A stretch of DNA of 64,000 nucleotides from Clostridium sp. CX1. Its GTDB lineage: Bacteria > Bacillota > Clostridia > Clostridiales > Clostridiaceae. The DNA lies in the NCBI RefSeq assembly GCF_025398335.1, contig NZ_JAODOO010000001.1, positions 186,001 through 250,000 on the forward strand, read 5' to 3'. Positions within the stretch are counted from its first letter, which is position 1. Each line of letters begins with the position of its first letter. Below are positions 34,083 through 44,715 of this stretch, piece after piece. A program made the position numbers and the translations under genes. Below the pieces are notes generated by a model. That model had not been told where the DNA came from. It saw nothing but the letters and a program-made list of their open reading frames with translations, and did not search any database.

Positions 34083-35078
34083 TTAAACACAGATGTTCAC
34101 GTATCTTTTAAATTTCCCTTTAGATATATCACATTTATCAATAATTTTAAAACCAGAGGAAATAAGATATTCATCCAAGTCCTCATGGGAGAGGATAACA
34201 ATCTTATCTGATATTCTACGGGCAGTTTTCATAATATCCACCTGCTCTTTAAGGGTAGTTGGAGAAAACAGCCCATAGGGAAGATCTACAATTGATACAT
34301 CAAATTTCTCCTGAATATTATGCATATCACCATTAGTTATCACATTTTCATAGTCAAAGTACTGAAGATTTTTCTTTGCATTCTCTGCAATAAGGGGGTT
34401 AATTTCCCAGCCCTTAATGTTAATTCCCATATCAAGAGCTTCTAGCACCACTGTTCCTACGCCGCAGCAGGGGTCTACTACTGTGGATTTTAAATTATTA
34501 GCTACAGCTATATTTACGATAGCTCTGGAAACACGTACTCCTAAACCATTAGAGTATGAATAGGGTTTTCTATTATGATACTGCCAATTAAACTCATTAG
34601 CCTTATACTCTCCAAAAATCCATTTTCCATGAACCTTTATCACAGCTAGAAGTATTTCTGGAGATCGGAGATCTGCTTCTCCTTCTATATTCATTCCAAT
34701 TTGAAACTCAATTTTACGTCTTTCCTCTAAGTGGAGAGTTTCATCGCCATAGTTTATATAACTAACTTTGAACCTTTCGTAAGATAAGTTATCAGCTTTC
34801 ATCTGGGACAGAATGTCTTCCAGTGTGTTTCCTGTATAAATTATAGATATACACTGCTTTATAAAAGGACTTCTAGAAGGATCTACATAGTGATAAGAAA
34901 AAAAGTGTTTTATCTTTGGAATTTTGTTGAAAAGATATTTCATCTCCATTTGGCAGAGAGATTCTTCATCTTTATTGTGATTGATTATATAAAAGTAAGG
35001 TTTTATCTTTCCTAATTTATTACGTCTTGGGTTAGCGTTATTTTGTAAATTTTCTTTAATACTTAGTCTCTTTAACAT
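34083..35078 (-). CDS. TRM11-like SAM-dependent RNA methyltransferase
   Basis: The 331-residue protein has a C-terminal Rossmann methyltransferase with SAM motif TVVDPCCGVGTVVLEALDMG near residue 200 and catalytic motif IVDLPYG near 265. This layout is typical of the TRM11/TrmN (UPF0020) group that makes N2-methylguanosine in tRNA or rRNA. The N-terminal 150 residues are divergent, with no clear THUMP domain. The bacterial substrate is not known. A ribosome site AAAGAAAGG lies upstream. It is a single gene. Confidence 0.8.
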   Translation of the reverse strand: MLKRLSIKENLQNNANPRRNKLGKIKPYFYIINHNKDEESLCQMEMKYLFNKIPKIKHFFSYHYVDPSRSPFIKQCISIIYTGNTLEDILSQMKADNLSYERFKVSYINYGDETLHLEERRKIEFQIGMNIEGEADLRSPEILLAVIKVHGKWIFGEYKANEFNWQYHNRKPYSYSNGLGVRVSRAIVNIAVANNLKSTVVDPCCGVGTVVLEALDMGINIKGWEINPLIAENAKKNLQYFDYENVITNGDMHNIQEKFDVSIVDLPYGLFSPTTLKEQVDIMKTARRISDKIVILSHEDLDEYLISSGFKIIDKCDISKGKFKRYVNICV

Positions 35079-35367
35079 ATTTAAATACCTTTCTTTAAGA
35101 GTTTAGAAAAACAAAGGTACTAGCAGAAACAGTTAAAGCATCACCTTATGTACCAAATATTACTAAACAATTATTTCTAGTTTATATTATAAGTTTATTG
35201 AGGCTTAACTGTAAAGGTAAAAACATAGATTCGATTTTGAAATAGAGGACAGTAATCATCGCTATATTTTAAAATATAAGAAAATTATAAGTTCGATATT
35301 GTAGTAATAGAGTTAGTATTGATTTAAAATTATAATTTTTAGTTGATCAATGGACATATGTATCTGA

Positions 35368-35961
35368 TTAGGCTTTTATACCATTCCAATATATTTCCCA
35401 TGCTTCGTTAACCTCATCTTTACTTGGTATTTTGTTGGAAGCTATCAGTTCATAAATATATCCATTTAGATTCCTATAAAAGGTTTTCACTAAAGAGTCT
35501 GGAGTTAATTTTCTAAAAAGTTTATTTTGCAAGCCTTTATTGAATAATCCTATTATATAAGAACTAAAAATATCTACCCAATCCTCAAGTTTAGTTCCAG
35601 CTTTTTGTTGAACACCATGTGCTTCATATATGAAGTATCGAAATAAAAACTTGCTGTACTCATTGTTTTCTATAAAAAAGTCCATTGAGACACAAAATAA
35701 ATTATACAACTGATTACTTACATCATCATCTAAAGGGTTTTCCAGGCAAGAATATGTTTTTTTTTCAAAGAGTGCTCTTGCCTCTCTGTGCAAGGTGGAA
35801 AATATCTCTTCTTTCGATTTAAAATAAAAGTATAATGAAGAGGACTTTATACCGACTTCACTGGCAATATCTCTTGTAGTAGTTTCAAAATAACCTCTCT
35901 CATTAAAGAGTTTTAGCGCAGTAAGCTTAATTTTTGATAGCGTATCTATTTCAACACTCAT
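35368..35961 (-). CDS. TetR-family transcriptional regulator
   Basis: I place the start at ATG 35961, 11 bases after AAGGAG; a GTG four codons upstream overlaps that ribosome site. The protein of about 197 residues has the N-terminal helix-turn-helix TTRDIASEVGIKSSSLYFYFKSKEEIF at residues 29-55 and a helical ligand domain. Its target is not evident: there is no divergent transporter gene, and the nearest upstream feature is the leader RNA of the chemoreceptor gene 270 bases away. The 290-base gap downstream shows nothing clear. Confidence 0.88.
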   Translation of the reverse strand: MSVEIDTLSKIKLTALKLFNERGYFETTTRDIASEVGIKSSSLYFYFKSKEEIFSTLHREARALFEKKTYSCLENPLDDDVSNQLYNLFCVSMDFFIENNEYSKFLFRYFIYEAHGVQQKAGTKLEDWVDIFSSYIIGLFNKGLQNKLFRKLTPDSLVKTFYRNLNGYIYELIASNKIPSKDEVNEAWEIYWNGIKA

Positions 35962-36196
35962 TCTTATTTCCACTCCTTCTATTATATTTTTGGTTTTATT
36001 TCTAGATTTGAGTTACTTTCATAGGAGTATCCATCTACTTGAGCCTGATAGTAGATTTATGATTCAGTATTATATTACCAATAACAATATAGTTTTGCAA
36101 AACACTTGCAGATATTCTCCTGTATTGCCTATTTAAAATTTACGTATTTAGTAATTACTAAGCTAAGTGTAAAAAGGATAATATTTAGTGTTTTTT

Positions 36197-36225
36197 TGGC
36201 CTTAGAAACTTGGATAATGTATAAT
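36197..36225 (+). promoter_or_regulatory. promoter of the chemoreceptor leader
   Basis: TATAAT at 36220-36225 with a weak TTGGCC -35 at 36196-36201 (18-bp spacer). Initiation near 36232 is 7 bases before the first helix of the predicted RNA. Confidence 0.5.
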
Positions 36226-36231
36226 TGACTA

Positions 36232-36427
36232 CAATGAAAATCTCTGTTGAAACATTAAATAATAATATGATAATATGGTACTACGGTAGCTTTAATAAAT
36301 GTTTCAAGATAGGCTATAAGTACAAGAGATTGACCTTAATAAGTGTAATTATTTACTAAATGATTGTTGAAAGGAGATATTTATGATTCCATCTTGATGC
36401 AGGAATCAAAGATATCTAATTTTTTAA
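36232..36427 (+). ncRNA. riboswitch-like leader: pseudoknotted domain plus terminator
   Basis: The 5' region of the chemoreceptor mRNA folds into nested helices: AATCTCT (36239) with AGAGATT (36325), and inside it TTGAAACATT (36247) with AATGTTTCAA (36298), 10 perfect pairs. The enclosed loop holds GTACT and TAGC, which can pair with AGTAC (36319) and GCTA (36313) on the 3' side, giving a pseudoknot. About 45 bases later a terminator forms: AGATATTTATGATTCC with GGAATCAAAGATATCT (two mismatches), then TTTTTT. The layout of aptamer, terminator and gene is that of a transcriptional riboswitch. It does not match the c-di-GMP classes I know. The ligand is unknown. Confidence 0.6.
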
Positions 36428-36488
36428 AATACAATCTATCAAATGATAGGTAGGTTAAAATACCAAATAAAAAGTTAGGGGGAAATAT

Positions 36489-38186
36489 ATGAGTAAGTTT
36501 TTTAAAAGATTTAAAGTTAAGACAATAGTTGCTGCAATGATAGTATTATCTATACTCTCTATTGCAATTACGGATTTTTTAGGTTTAACAGGAATAAGTA
36601 CTGTAAATAATAATATGGAAGATTTATACAAGGATAACTTAATAGGTATTACAAGACTTGGATCTGTAAGAAGCGATTTTATAAATATAAGACTAAATGC
36701 TGAAAAGGCCATGCTTAAATACGACAGCGTATATGTGGAGAATATTAAGGTTTATAATGAAAAACTAGAAGCTAGAATAAAACAATTTGAAGAGACTAAG
36801 CTAGATGAGTACGAAACTAATAAAACAAAAGAAATTCGAACTAGTATAAATGAATATATTAATACATGGGAAAAGATTAAGATGGAGATTGAAAATAAAG
36901 AAGAAATTTTAGGAGAAGATAGTAAACGGCTTGAAAGTTTAGGTAATAAGACTGAAAATATTATACTTGAATTAAGAGATTATAATGAAAAGCAAGCAGA
37001 AGAACTAAATTCAGCTAGTGAAAAAATATATCTTAATAAGGTTAAAGAATTGTTTTATACTGGAGTTGTAATCTTATTGCTTTTATCTTTAATAGGATAC
37101 TCTATTATAAAGCTTATTGGAAACTCTATTAATGAAACTATTAATAACTTAGAATTAGTAGCATCTGGAGACTTAACAGCCTCTATACATTCAGATGAAA
37201 AGAATGAGTTTGCAACTATGAAGAAGTCTTTACGTAAAACAGTTGATAATATTAGAGAGATGATTAATGTTATAAAGAGCCAATCTTTAGACATACATGG
37301 AAAGGCTGAAAGCTTCAGTGCTATTTCCGAAGAAATGTCTTCGGTGTCTCAAAATATATCTACAGCTATTGAGGAGGTTGCTCAAGGTACAAGCACCCAA
37401 TCGGAAGAAATAATAGATATAACAGTAATACTTGATGAATTTAATAAAGTTTTAGAAGACACTATAAATGTAATTACAGGAATATCTGCAGGTACAGGCA
37501 ATATTGAAAGTATGGCAGAGGACAGTAACGTTAAAATGAATGACTTAATAGTCTCTATAAAAAATGTACATGAAGTATTCAATGATTTTTCTTTGAAAAT
37601 AAGCAGCTTAGGTTTGAACGTTAATCAAATTAATCAAATCTTGAATCTTATAAATGAAATAGCAGATCAAACTAACCTTCTTTCACTAAATGCATCTATT
37701 GAGGCTAGCAGGGCAGGAGTGTCAGGAAGGGGTTTTTCAGTTGTAGCTGATGAAATTGGAAAACTTGCAGAACAAAGTAAAGTTTCCTCAGTGAATATTG
37801 CTTCATTAGTAAAACAGATTTCTACAGATACAAATACTATGATTGCTACTTCTGACAATTTAAAAAAAGAGTTATTTGAACAACTTAAAATCTCAGAGAT
37901 TGCTATGGTGTCTTTTAACAACATAAAGGAATTAATTAATGACATGACCCCACAAATTAACAATGCAAATCTATCTATGAACTCTATAAAAGAGCAAAAG
38001 AACGCTATCATAGAAAAACTTGAGAGTGCCTCTGCTATTTCTCAGGAGGTATCGGCTTCTGCAGAGGAGGTTTCCGCAAGTACAGAGGAAATGAATGCCT
38101 CTTCTGAGGAAGTAGCAAGTGCTGCCTTGGAACTATCAGACATGACAAAGAAGATAGTTTCTTCTATGGAAAAGTTTAAGCTATAA
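36489..38186 (+). CDS. methyl-accepting chemotaxis protein with four-helix-bundle sensor
   Basis: The 565-residue protein has a membrane segment at about residues 13-33. A helical exterior domain of about 150 residues ([22 protein letters not shown] and following) fits the 4HB_MCP family. A second membrane segment lies near 190-210, followed by HAMP and the signalling domain with tip [24 protein letters not shown]-terminal [21 protein letters not shown] stretch precedes the end. It signals to CheA/CheW. The gene is led by a terminator-bearing structured leader, which suggests control by a small-molecule or second-messenger signal. Confidence 0.9.
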   Translation: MSKFFKRFKVKTIVAAMIVLSILSIAITDFLGLTGISTVNNNMEDLYKDNLIGITRLGSVRSDFINIRLNAEKAMLKYDSVYVENIKVYNEKLEARIKQFEETKLDEYETNKTKEIRTSINEYINTWEKIKMEIENKEEILGEDSKRLESLGNKTENIILELRDYNEKQAEELNSASEKIYLNKVKELFYTGVVILLLLSLIGYSIIKLIGNSINETINNLELVASGDLTASIHSDEKNEFATMKKSLRKTVDNIREMINVIKSQSLDIHGKAESFSAISEEMSSVSQNISTAIEEVAQGTSTQSEEIIDITVILDEFNKVLEDTINVITGISAGTGNIESMAEDSNVKMNDLIVSIKNVHEVFNDFSLKISSLGLNVNQINQILNLINEIADQTNLLSLNASIEASRAGVSGRGFSVVADEIGKLAEQSKVSSVNIASLVKQISTDTNTMIATSDNLKKELFEQLKISEIAMVSFNNIKELINDMTPQINNANLSMNSIKEQKNAIIEKLESASAISQEVSASAEEVSASTEEMNASSEEVASAALELSDMTKKIVSSMEKFKL

Positions 38187-38287
38187 AAACTTACCATTTA
38201 GAGTATAAATACTGAACGTATTGAATGAAGGTAACAGAGGAATCTAAAATATAATTGAGATGAAAAGATAAAAATGAATATTTTTAG

Positions 38288-38320
38288 AAGGGTACGGCTT
38301 GGACGTACCCTTTTGTTTTT
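38288..38320 (+). terminator. terminator after the chemoreceptor gene
   Basis: AAGGGTACG and CGTACCCTT are perfect 9-bp arms followed by TTGTTTTT. The remaining 180 bases before the CPBP gene show no other signal. Confidence 0.9.
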
Positions 38321-38501
38321 CAGCTCATAATTTATATAAAACGTAAAAGTATTATACTATTTATTGTAATAATTATACAATTATGATAAGATTTAATTAA
38401 AGCAACCTATTACTTTTAGATATAATTGTACTTTTATGCAAATCAGAAGGAGGGAAGCCAGTATATAAACAATTTATCAAGTATAAAATGGGGGCAAATT
38501 T

Positions 38502-39329
38502 ATGACTATTGAAAAATATCGTCATCCAATTCTTTTTTACATCTTAGCAACTCTAATTCCATGGATATCCTGGTTTACCGCTGGGTACATAAGTCACATT
38601 ACTCCTAGCAATAACTTGAATATCTTGGTAGCTAGCATACTTGGAATAGTTGGGTTAATTAGTCCAATGATAATAGCCTTTTCTATGATTCTACCGGATA
38701 AAGAACTAAGGGCTGATATACTGGAGAGGTTCTTTAGTTTTAAAAAAATAAAGCCTATTTATATTTTTGCAACATTCTTTCTTATGCTTGCAAGTATTCT
38801 TCTTGCTCAAGTGGTTTCTTTACTTTTCGGTTATAGTTCAGATCAATTTAAACTATCAGGCGTGTTTTCATTTTCAGCAGGGGTTTTCCCAGCATGGTTT
38901 ATGCTTCTAATAGCTCCAGTATTAGAGGAGTTAGCATGGCATACTTATGGTACAGATTGTTTACGGAAACGTTTTAGTTTGATAAGTACCTCTCTTATGT
39001 TTGCAATCTACTGGGGTATGTGGCATTTTCCACTTTCATTTATTAAGGATTATTATCAAAGCAATTTAGCGGAATCAGGCTGGATATATTCCTTGAATTT
39101 TGTGGTTAGTCTCATACCCTATGTTCTGTTAATGAACTGGTTATACTACAAGACAGGACGAAATATCTTAGTAGCAATTATATTTCACATTACAGCAGGG
39201 TTCTTTAACGAAATCTTCTTAACACATCCCGACAGTAAAATTATACAAACAGTATTGCTGCTTGTATTAACAATTTTCATAGTGATAAAGGATCGTGACT
39301 TCTTTTTTCAGCGAGACTATCCAATTTGA
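38502..39329 (+). CDS. CPBP-family intramembrane metalloprotease
   Basis: The 275-residue polytopic protein has about eight hydrophobic segments. It contains the CPBP/Rce1 motifs EELAWHTYG near residue 147 (glutamate pair and aromatic) and WGMWHFPLSF near 172 (His), then a late IIFHITAGFFNE carrying the last His. CPBP members cleave prenylated or peptide substrates, or protect against self-produced bacteriocins. The substrate is unknown here. GGGGGC precedes the ATG. Confidence 0.85.
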   Translation: MTIEKYRHPILFYILATLIPWISWFTAGYISHITPSNNLNILVASILGIVGLISPMIIAFSMILPDKELRADILERFFSFKKIKPIYIFATFFLMLASILLAQVVSLLFGYSSDQFKLSGVFSFSAGVFPAWFMLLIAPVLEELAWHTYGTDCLRKRFSLISTSLMFAIYWGMWHFPLSFIKDYYQSNLAESGWIYSLNFVVSLIPYVLLMNWLYYKTGRNILVAIIFHITAGFFNEIFLTHPDSKIIQTVLLLVLTIFIVIKDRDFFFQRDYPI

Positions 39330-39419
39330 TTATCATTAATAGGTGATTAATTTAGCTTACTTTGACAGGGGTATGTACCCAGTCTGAGATAAAGTTACTT
39401 TGGAAGGTTGACAAGTTAT

Positions 39420-39630
39420 GAAAAAAGCATTAGAATTAAATGTGAAAAGTTAAGTGAAAAATGCACTTTAATTTGGTCCTGTGAGGCCAGGAAGAGGTAT
39501 GGATATGAATAAGTTTTTTTGTTATGCAGAAAAAAGGTTAATACAAGTACAATTAAATAACATGAATGTATTGGGTAATAGGGAGATTATTTTTTAATTA
39601 AGTAATCTTCTTATTACCCTTTTATTTTGT
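39420..39630 (+). promoter_or_regulatory. PyrR-type attenuator before carAB
   Basis: The sequence TTTGGTCCTGTGAGGCCAGG near 39473-39492 carries the PyrR-binding loop core (TCC-G-GAGGCC). A strong terminator follows: GGGTAATA and AGATTA on the left pair with TAATCT and TATTACCC up to 39619, then TTTTATTTT. The logic is standard: PyrR with UMP stabilises the first hairpin, lets the terminator form and shuts off carAB. The 445-base leader between the CPBP and carA genes is otherwise without ORFs of note. Confidence 0.75.
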
Positions 39631-39776
39631 GAGCAGGTAAAAATTACTAATAATAGTTTACATAATTAAGTTACTTATAATTGTAAACTGAAGATACAAC
39701 TACCTACTTGCAGTGAAAGGGCCTTCGTAAGCATAAAGTGTATTTTTACTATAAATTTTAAGGGAGGTCTATGAAA

Positions 39777-40826
39777 ATGAAAGCAAAACTTATACTAGAA
39801 AATGGAACAATATTTGAAGGAACTGCCTTCGGATATCTAAAGGATACCGTTGGTGAAGTGGTATTTAACACAGGAATGACAGGTTATCAAGAAATTCTTA
39901 CGGACCCATCTTATTATGGTCAAATCGTAACGATGACCTATCCTCTTATAGGTAACTACGGCATAAATCTAGAGGATATGGAATCAAGCTCACCAAAGGT
40001 AAAAGGTTTTATAGTGAGAGAATTATGTAGTGCATCTAGCAATTTTAGATCGGAGTTAGAACTTAAAGACTACTTAAAGCAGAATAAAATCATAGGCTTA
40101 CAGGGAATTGATACAAGAGCTTTAACTAAAACTTTGAGAAACAGCGGCACTATGAAGGGCATAATTACCTTGGAAGATCAATCTTATGAGGATATCAAAA
40201 ATAAATTACAGACTTTTTCAAATAAAGATGCAGTAAACAATGTCACTGTTAAAGAAAAGTATGTAATAGAAAGAGATGGAAAGCATATTGCCATTATAGA
40301 TTTTGGAATAAAACAAAATATAATACGCTCCTTCCTAGAGAGAAATTGTAAAGTCACAGTTTTTCCTGCAGATACAAAGCCAGAGGAGATTTTAAGCATA
40401 AATCCAGATTTGATTTTTTTATCAAATGGTCCTGGAGATCCAGAAGATTTAACAGAAGTGGTAGAAAACATAAAAACACTTATTGGGAAAAAACCAGTTG
40501 TAGGGATATGTCTAGGCCATCAGCTTTTAGCTTTAGCTCTTGGAGGAAGCACTTCAAAACTGAAATTTGGTCATAGAGGCTGCAACCATCCTGTTAAGGA
40601 TTTAGAAAAAAATAGAGTTCATATAACTTCTCAAAATCACGGATATTTTGTGGACAGAGTTCCTGAGGATATGGAAGTTACCCACAGAAGCTTAAACGAT
40701 GAAACGGTGGAAGGAATGAAACATAAAAGCTTGCCTATATTTTCTGTGCAGTTCCACCCAGAAGCTTGTCCAGGTCCTAAGGATAGTGATTATATATTTG
40801 ATAGATTCATGGAATATGCAATATAG
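39777..40826 (+). CDS. carA: carbamoyl-phosphate synthase, small (glutaminase) subunit
   Basis: I prefer ATG 39777, 9 bases after GGAGG; ATG 39771 is only 3 bases from it. The protein of about 350 residues has the CarA N-terminal domain (ENGTIFEGTAFGYLKDTVGEVVF) and a class I glutamine amidotransferase domain with the nucleophile in VVGICLGHQLLALALGG and the His/Glu pair in VQFHPEACPG. It delivers ammonia from glutamine to CarB. The genes are adjacent and co-transcribed, and PyrR attenuation ties them to pyrimidine supply. Confidence 0.95.
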   Translation: MKAKLILENGTIFEGTAFGYLKDTVGEVVFNTGMTGYQEILTDPSYYGQIVTMTYPLIGNYGINLEDMESSSPKVKGFIVRELCSASSNFRSELELKDYLKQNKIIGLQGIDTRALTKTLRNSGTMKGIITLEDQSYEDIKNKLQTFSNKDAVNNVTVKEKYVIERDGKHIAIIDFGIKQNIIRSFLERNCKVTVFPADTKPEEILSINPDLIFLSNGPGDPEDLTEVVENIKTLIGKKPVVGICLGHQLLALALGGSTSKLKFGHRGCNHPVKDLEKNRVHITSQNHGYFVDRVPEDMEVTHRSLNDETVEGMKHKSLPIFSVQFHPEACPGPKDSDYIFDRFMEYAI

Positions 40827-40878
40827 ATAAGTATTATATTAAGAAGTATTATATTAAGCATTTCAGGAGGTAGTTTGT

Positions 40879-43800
40879 ATGCCATTAAATAGAGAGATAA
40901 AAAAAGTTTTAGTTATAGGTTCTGGTCCAATAATAATAGGTCAAGCAGCGGAGTTCGATTATTCGGGAACACAGGCCTGCCAGGCTTTAAAAGAAGAAGG
41001 AATAGAGGTTATTTTAATAAACAGTAACCCAGCCACTATAATGACGGATAAGGAGGCTGCAGATAAGGTTTATCTAGAACCTTTAACAGTAGAATTTGTA
41101 GAAAAGGTTATAGCAAAGGAAAGACCGGACAGCCTTCTTACAGGAATGGGAGGACAGACTGGATTAAACTTGGCAGTAGAGCTTTATGATAAAGGGATAT
41201 TACAAAAATATGGAGTAAAGGTAATAGGAACTTCTATTGAATCTATAAAAGAAGGGGAAGATAGAGAACTCTTCAGAAACATGATGAATAGAATAAACCA
41301 GCCTGTTATACAAAGTGAGATAGTAACAGATATGGACGGCGGAAGAGCCTTTGCCAATAGAATAGGCTATCCAGTTATAGTTAGACCAGCCTATACCTTA
41401 GGAGGAACTGGCGGCGGAATAGCTAATAATGAAGAAGAGTTAGAGCAGATACTGCCAATGGGACTTCAGTTAAGTTCTATAGGTCAGGTACTTCTTGAAA
41501 AAAGCGTTAAGGGTTGGAAGGAAATAGAGTATGAAGTTATGAGAGACAGCTTTGGAAGCTGCATCACTGTATGTAACATGGAAAATATAGATCCAGTGGG
41601 AATACACACAGGAGATAGTATAGTAGTAGCACCTAGTCAAACTCTATCTGACAAGGAATACCAAATGCTTAGAAGTGCATCCATAGATATAATAAATGCA
41701 GTAGGTATAGAAGGAGGCTGCAATGTGCAGTTTGCTCTTAACCCAGAGTCCTTCGAGTATGCAGTTATAGAGATAAACCCTAGAGTCAGCCGTTCCTCTG
41801 CCCTAGCATCAAAGGCAACAGGATATCCTATAGCAAAGGTTGCAGCAAAAATAGCTTTAGGTTATGGTTTAGATGAGATAAAAAATGCAGTTACAGAAAA
41901 GACTTACGCCTGCTTCGAACCATCCTTAGATTATGTAGTGGTGAAAATTCCTAAATGGCCTTTTGATAAGTTCCAAGGAGCAGACAGGGCTTTAGGCACA
42001 AAGATGATGGCAACAGGAGAGATAATGGCTATAGGAAGCAATTTTGAAGCAGCCTTCTTAAAGGGAATACGTTCTTTAGAAATAGGAAAATACTCCTTAG
42101 AGCATAAAAAGTTTAGAGAACTAAGTATAAGAAAATTAAAAGAAAAAGTTATCACTCCAGATGATGAAAGAATCTTTGCCCTTGCAGAAATGCTGAGAAG
42201 AGATTATAGAGTGGATAAAATTGCAGAAATAACAGGAATGGATAAATTCTTTATAGAAAAGTTTAAATGGATAGTACAGGAGGAACAGAGGCTTAAGCTA
42301 AGCAAGATAGAGGATTTAGATAAAGAATGGTTCTATAAATTAAAAAGAAAGGGCTTTTCTGATAAGGGGATTGCAGATATGCTGAAGGTAAGCCCAGAGG
42401 ATGTTTATAGACTTAGAACTATATTAGGCATAAAGCCAGTGTATAAAATGGTAGATACCTGTGGAGGAGAATTTGAAGCACTTTCACCATACTATTATTC
42501 TACTTATGAAAGCTATGATGAAGTAGAGGTTTCTAAAAATAAGAAAGTGATAGTTATAGGTTCTGGGCCAATAAGAATAGGACAGGGTATAGAATTTGAC
42601 TATGCTTCAGTGCATTGTGTAAAGGCCCTAAGAAAATCAGGCATAGAGACAATAATAATAAATAACAATCCTGAAACGGTAAGTACAGATTTTAATATAT
42701 CAGATAAGCTATACTTTGAACCTCTTACAGAGGAAGATGTATTAAACATAATAGAAAAGGAAAATCCTTATGGTGTAATTCTTCAGTTTGGAGGACAAAC
42801 CGCTATAAAGCTGGCTAATTTTTTAAAGGAGAAGAATATAAAAACCTTGGGAACAACAGCAGACCAAATTGACATGGCTGAGGATAGAGAAAAATTTGAT
42901 GCTCTTTTAGAAACTTTAGATATAGCAAGACCTAAGGGTAAGGCTATCTGGACTATAGAAGAAGGATTGGAAGAAGCGAGAAGATTAGATTTTCCAGTGC
43001 TTGTACGACCTTCCTATGTATTAGGGGGACAGGGTATGGAAATAACCTATGATGAAAAGGAGTTAAGCTACTACCTGTCCAATGCCTTTGCAAAGGATAG
43101 GAAAAATCCTATACTGATAGATAAATATTTGATGGGAAGAGAGATAGAAGTGGATGCCATATCTGACGGAGAAGATGTTTTAATTCCTGGTATTATGGAA
43201 CATTTAGAGAGAGCAGGAGTACACTCAGGAGACAGCATAACCATGTATCCAACTCAAAATGTAAGCAAGGAAATAAAAGAAAAAATATTAGAGTACACTA
43301 AAAGACTTGCACTGGGAATAGGAATAAAGGGAATGATTAACATTCAGTTTATAGAATATAAGGGACAGCTTTATGTTATAGAAGTAAATCCTAGGGCTTC
43401 AAGAACCGTGCCTTATATAAGCAAGGTAAGTAAAGTACCTATAGTGGAAATTGCTACAAGAGTTATGCTAGGAGAAAAGTTAAAGGACTTAGGTTATGGC
43501 ATAAATATTTATAAGGAACCAGAACTAATATCTGTAAAGGTTCCTGTATTCTCAACACAAAAGCTTCCAAAGGTAGAAGTTTCTCTAGGGCCAGAGATGA
43601 AGTCCACTGGAGAGGTACTTGGAGTTGGAAAGACCTTGGAGGAAGCTCTTTATAAAGGATTTGTAGGAGCAGGTATGTTTACTGATAAGAAGATAGGCAA
43701 TATATTAGCTACTATAAATGACCATGATAAAAAAGAGTTTTTACCTATGGCAAAGGAGCTTAATAAATTAGGCTTTAAGTTTGTGGCTACTAAAAATACA

Positions 43801-44085
43801 GCAGCACTTTTAAGAGCTGAAGGTATAGAGGTAAAGGAAGTTAGAAAGCTTAAGGAGGATCATCCCAATATAATTGACGTCATCAAGAATAAGGAAGTAG
43901 ATTTGGTGGTGAATACTCCAACTAAGGGTAATGATTCAAAGAGAGATGGATTTTGTATAAGAAGAGCAGCTATTGAGAGAAATATAGGTGTTATAACGGC
44001 ACTGGACACTTTCAAGGCTATGGTTGAAGTTAAAGTTAAGGGAATAAGCTATGAAGAACTAGAGGTTTATGATCTAGTTAAGTAA
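40879..44085 (+). CDS. carB: carbamoyl-phosphate synthase, large subunit
   Basis: The 1068-residue protein shows the internal duplication typical of CarB: two ATP-grasp halves, each starting [13 protein letters not shown] or [14 protein letters not shown]. The parallel ATP-grasp stretches are [15 protein letters not shown] and [14 protein letters not shown]. The C-terminal methylglyoxal-synthase-like allosteric domain is present (residues about 930-1068, [20 protein letters not shown]), which binds effectors such as UMP and ornithine. It forms carbamoyl phosphate with CarA. It begins 52 bases after carA and ends before a large terminator. Confidence 0.97.
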   Translation: MPLNREIKKVLVIGSGPIIIGQAAEFDYSGTQACQALKEEGIEVILINSNPATIMTDKEAADKVYLEPLTVEFVEKVIAKERPDSLLTGMGGQTGLNLAVELYDKGILQKYGVKVIGTSIESIKEGEDRELFRNMMNRINQPVIQSEIVTDMDGGRAFANRIGYPVIVRPAYTLGGTGGGIANNEEELEQILPMGLQLSSIGQVLLEKSVKGWKEIEYEVMRDSFGSCITVCNMENIDPVGIHTGDSIVVAPSQTLSDKEYQMLRSASIDIINAVGIEGGCNVQFALNPESFEYAVIEINPRVSRSSALASKATGYPIAKVAAKIALGYGLDEIKNAVTEKTYACFEPSLDYVVVKIPKWPFDKFQGADRALGTKMMATGEIMAIGSNFEAAFLKGIRSLEIGKYSLEHKKFRELSIRKLKEKVITPDDERIFALAEMLRRDYRVDKIAEITGMDKFFIEKFKWIVQEEQRLKLSKIEDLDKEWFYKLKRKGFSDKGIADMLKVSPEDVYRLRTILGIKPVYKMVDTCGGEFEALSPYYYSTYESYDEVEVSKNKKVIVIGSGPIRIGQGIEFDYASVHCVKALRKSGIETIIINNNPETVSTDFNISDKLYFEPLTEEDVLNIIEKENPYGVILQFGGQTAIKLANFLKEKNIKTLGTTADQIDMAEDREKFDALLETLDIARPKGKAIWTIEEGLEEARRLDFPVLVRPSYVLGGQGMEITYDEKELSYYLSNAFAKDRKNPILIDKYLMGREIEVDAISDGEDVLIPGIMEHLERAGVHSGDSITMYPTQNVSKEIKEKILEYTKRLALGIGIKGMINIQFIEYKGQLYVIEVNPRASRTVPYISKVSKVPIVEIATRVMLGEKLKDLGYGINIYKEPELISVKVPVFSTQKLPKVEVSLGPEMKSTGEVLGVGKTLEEALYKGFVGAGMFTDKKIGNILATINDHDKKEFLPMAKELNKLGFKFVATKNTAALLRAEGIEVKEVRKLKEDHPNIIDVIKNKEVDLVVNTPTKGNDSKRDGFCIRRAAIERNIGVITALDTFKAMVEVKVKGISYEELEVYDLVK

Positions 44086-44090
44086 TTTAA

Positions 44091-44155
44091 GTACCACTGA
44101 TGTGGCAGGAGGAAAATATATTTTTCCTCACTGCTGTGTCGGTGGTATTTAATTT
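44091..44155 (+). terminator. terminator of carAB
   Basis: Long imperfect hairpin: TACCAC with GTGGTA, CAG with CTG, and AGGAAAA with TTTTCCT, at 44092-44147, then TTTAATTTTA. Confidence 0.8.
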
Positions 44156-44211
44156 TAGTCTATATTTGATGAATAACATAAGGATATGTGGAAATATTTA
44201 CACAAAAACTG

Positions 44212-44241
44212 TTGCAACATACAACTGTTTTGTATTACAAT
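44212..44241 (+). promoter_or_regulatory. promoter and operator of the arsM operon
   Basis: TTGCAA at 44212-44217 and TACAAT at 44236-44241 are separated by 18 bp. The spacer holds the dyad ATACAA-N5-TTGTAT (44219-44235), well placed for repression by the MarR-like protein encoded 18 bases downstream. Confidence 0.55.
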
Positions 44242-44258
44242 TAATATGAGGTGATAAA

Positions 44259-44699
44259 GTGAATACTAAGGAAAGTCATTATTTAAGAGAACTTATTAGA
44301 ATTCTTGTTAGAAATCTTGGAATACTGGAAAAAAGTGAGGCCACATGCTGTGGAACAACAGTAGCCCAGTGTCATGCCATTGTAGAGATAGGCAGGGCAG
44401 CTGAAATATCGTTAAATGAGCTTGCGGAATTACTTTCTCTGGATAAGAGCACTATGAGCAGAACTATAAATAACCTAGTGCAATCAGATTTAGTGGTTAG
44501 AGAGCTTCATCCTGAAGATAGAAGGTATGTAACAATTAAGTTAACGGAAGAAGGCCTAAAGGTGTTTAAAAGCATTGAGAGTAGTATGGAGCAGTATTAC
44601 AAAAGTATTTTTTCATCAATACCAGAAGAAAAAAGAGAACAGGTACTTGAGAGCCTACAATTGCTTATAGATGCAGCAAAAGAAGATAAATGTTGTTAA
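44259..44699 (+). CDS. MarR-family regulator of the arsenic operon, cysteine-rich
   Basis: The 146-residue winged-helix protein has LNELAELLSLDKSTMSRTINNLVQSDLV as recognition helix and HPEDRRYVTIKLTEEG as wing. Unusual for MarR proteins, it has a Cys pair in EATCCGTTVAQC (residues about 29-37) and ends in a second pair (KCC). These could bind trivalent arsenic, and the next gene is arsM. It begins with GTG after GAGGTGAT. An ArsR/SmtB repressor is not present in this operon, so this protein is the probable arsenic-responsive regulator (inference). Confidence 0.85.
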   Translation: MNTKESHYLRELIRILVRNLGILEKSEATCCGTTVAQCHAIVEIGRAAEISLNELAELLSLDKSTMSRTINNLVQSDLVVRELHPEDRRYVTIKLTEEGLKVFKSIESSMEQYYKSIFSSIPEEKREQVLESLQLLIDAAKEDKCC

Positions 44700-44715
44700 T
44701 TAAGGGGGAAGGATT

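Noticed and set aside
36232-36427. Assignment of the chemoreceptor leader to a c-di-GMP riboswitch
   Set aside because: Although common before clostridial MCP genes, the conserved blocks of classes I and II are not visible, so I leave the class open.
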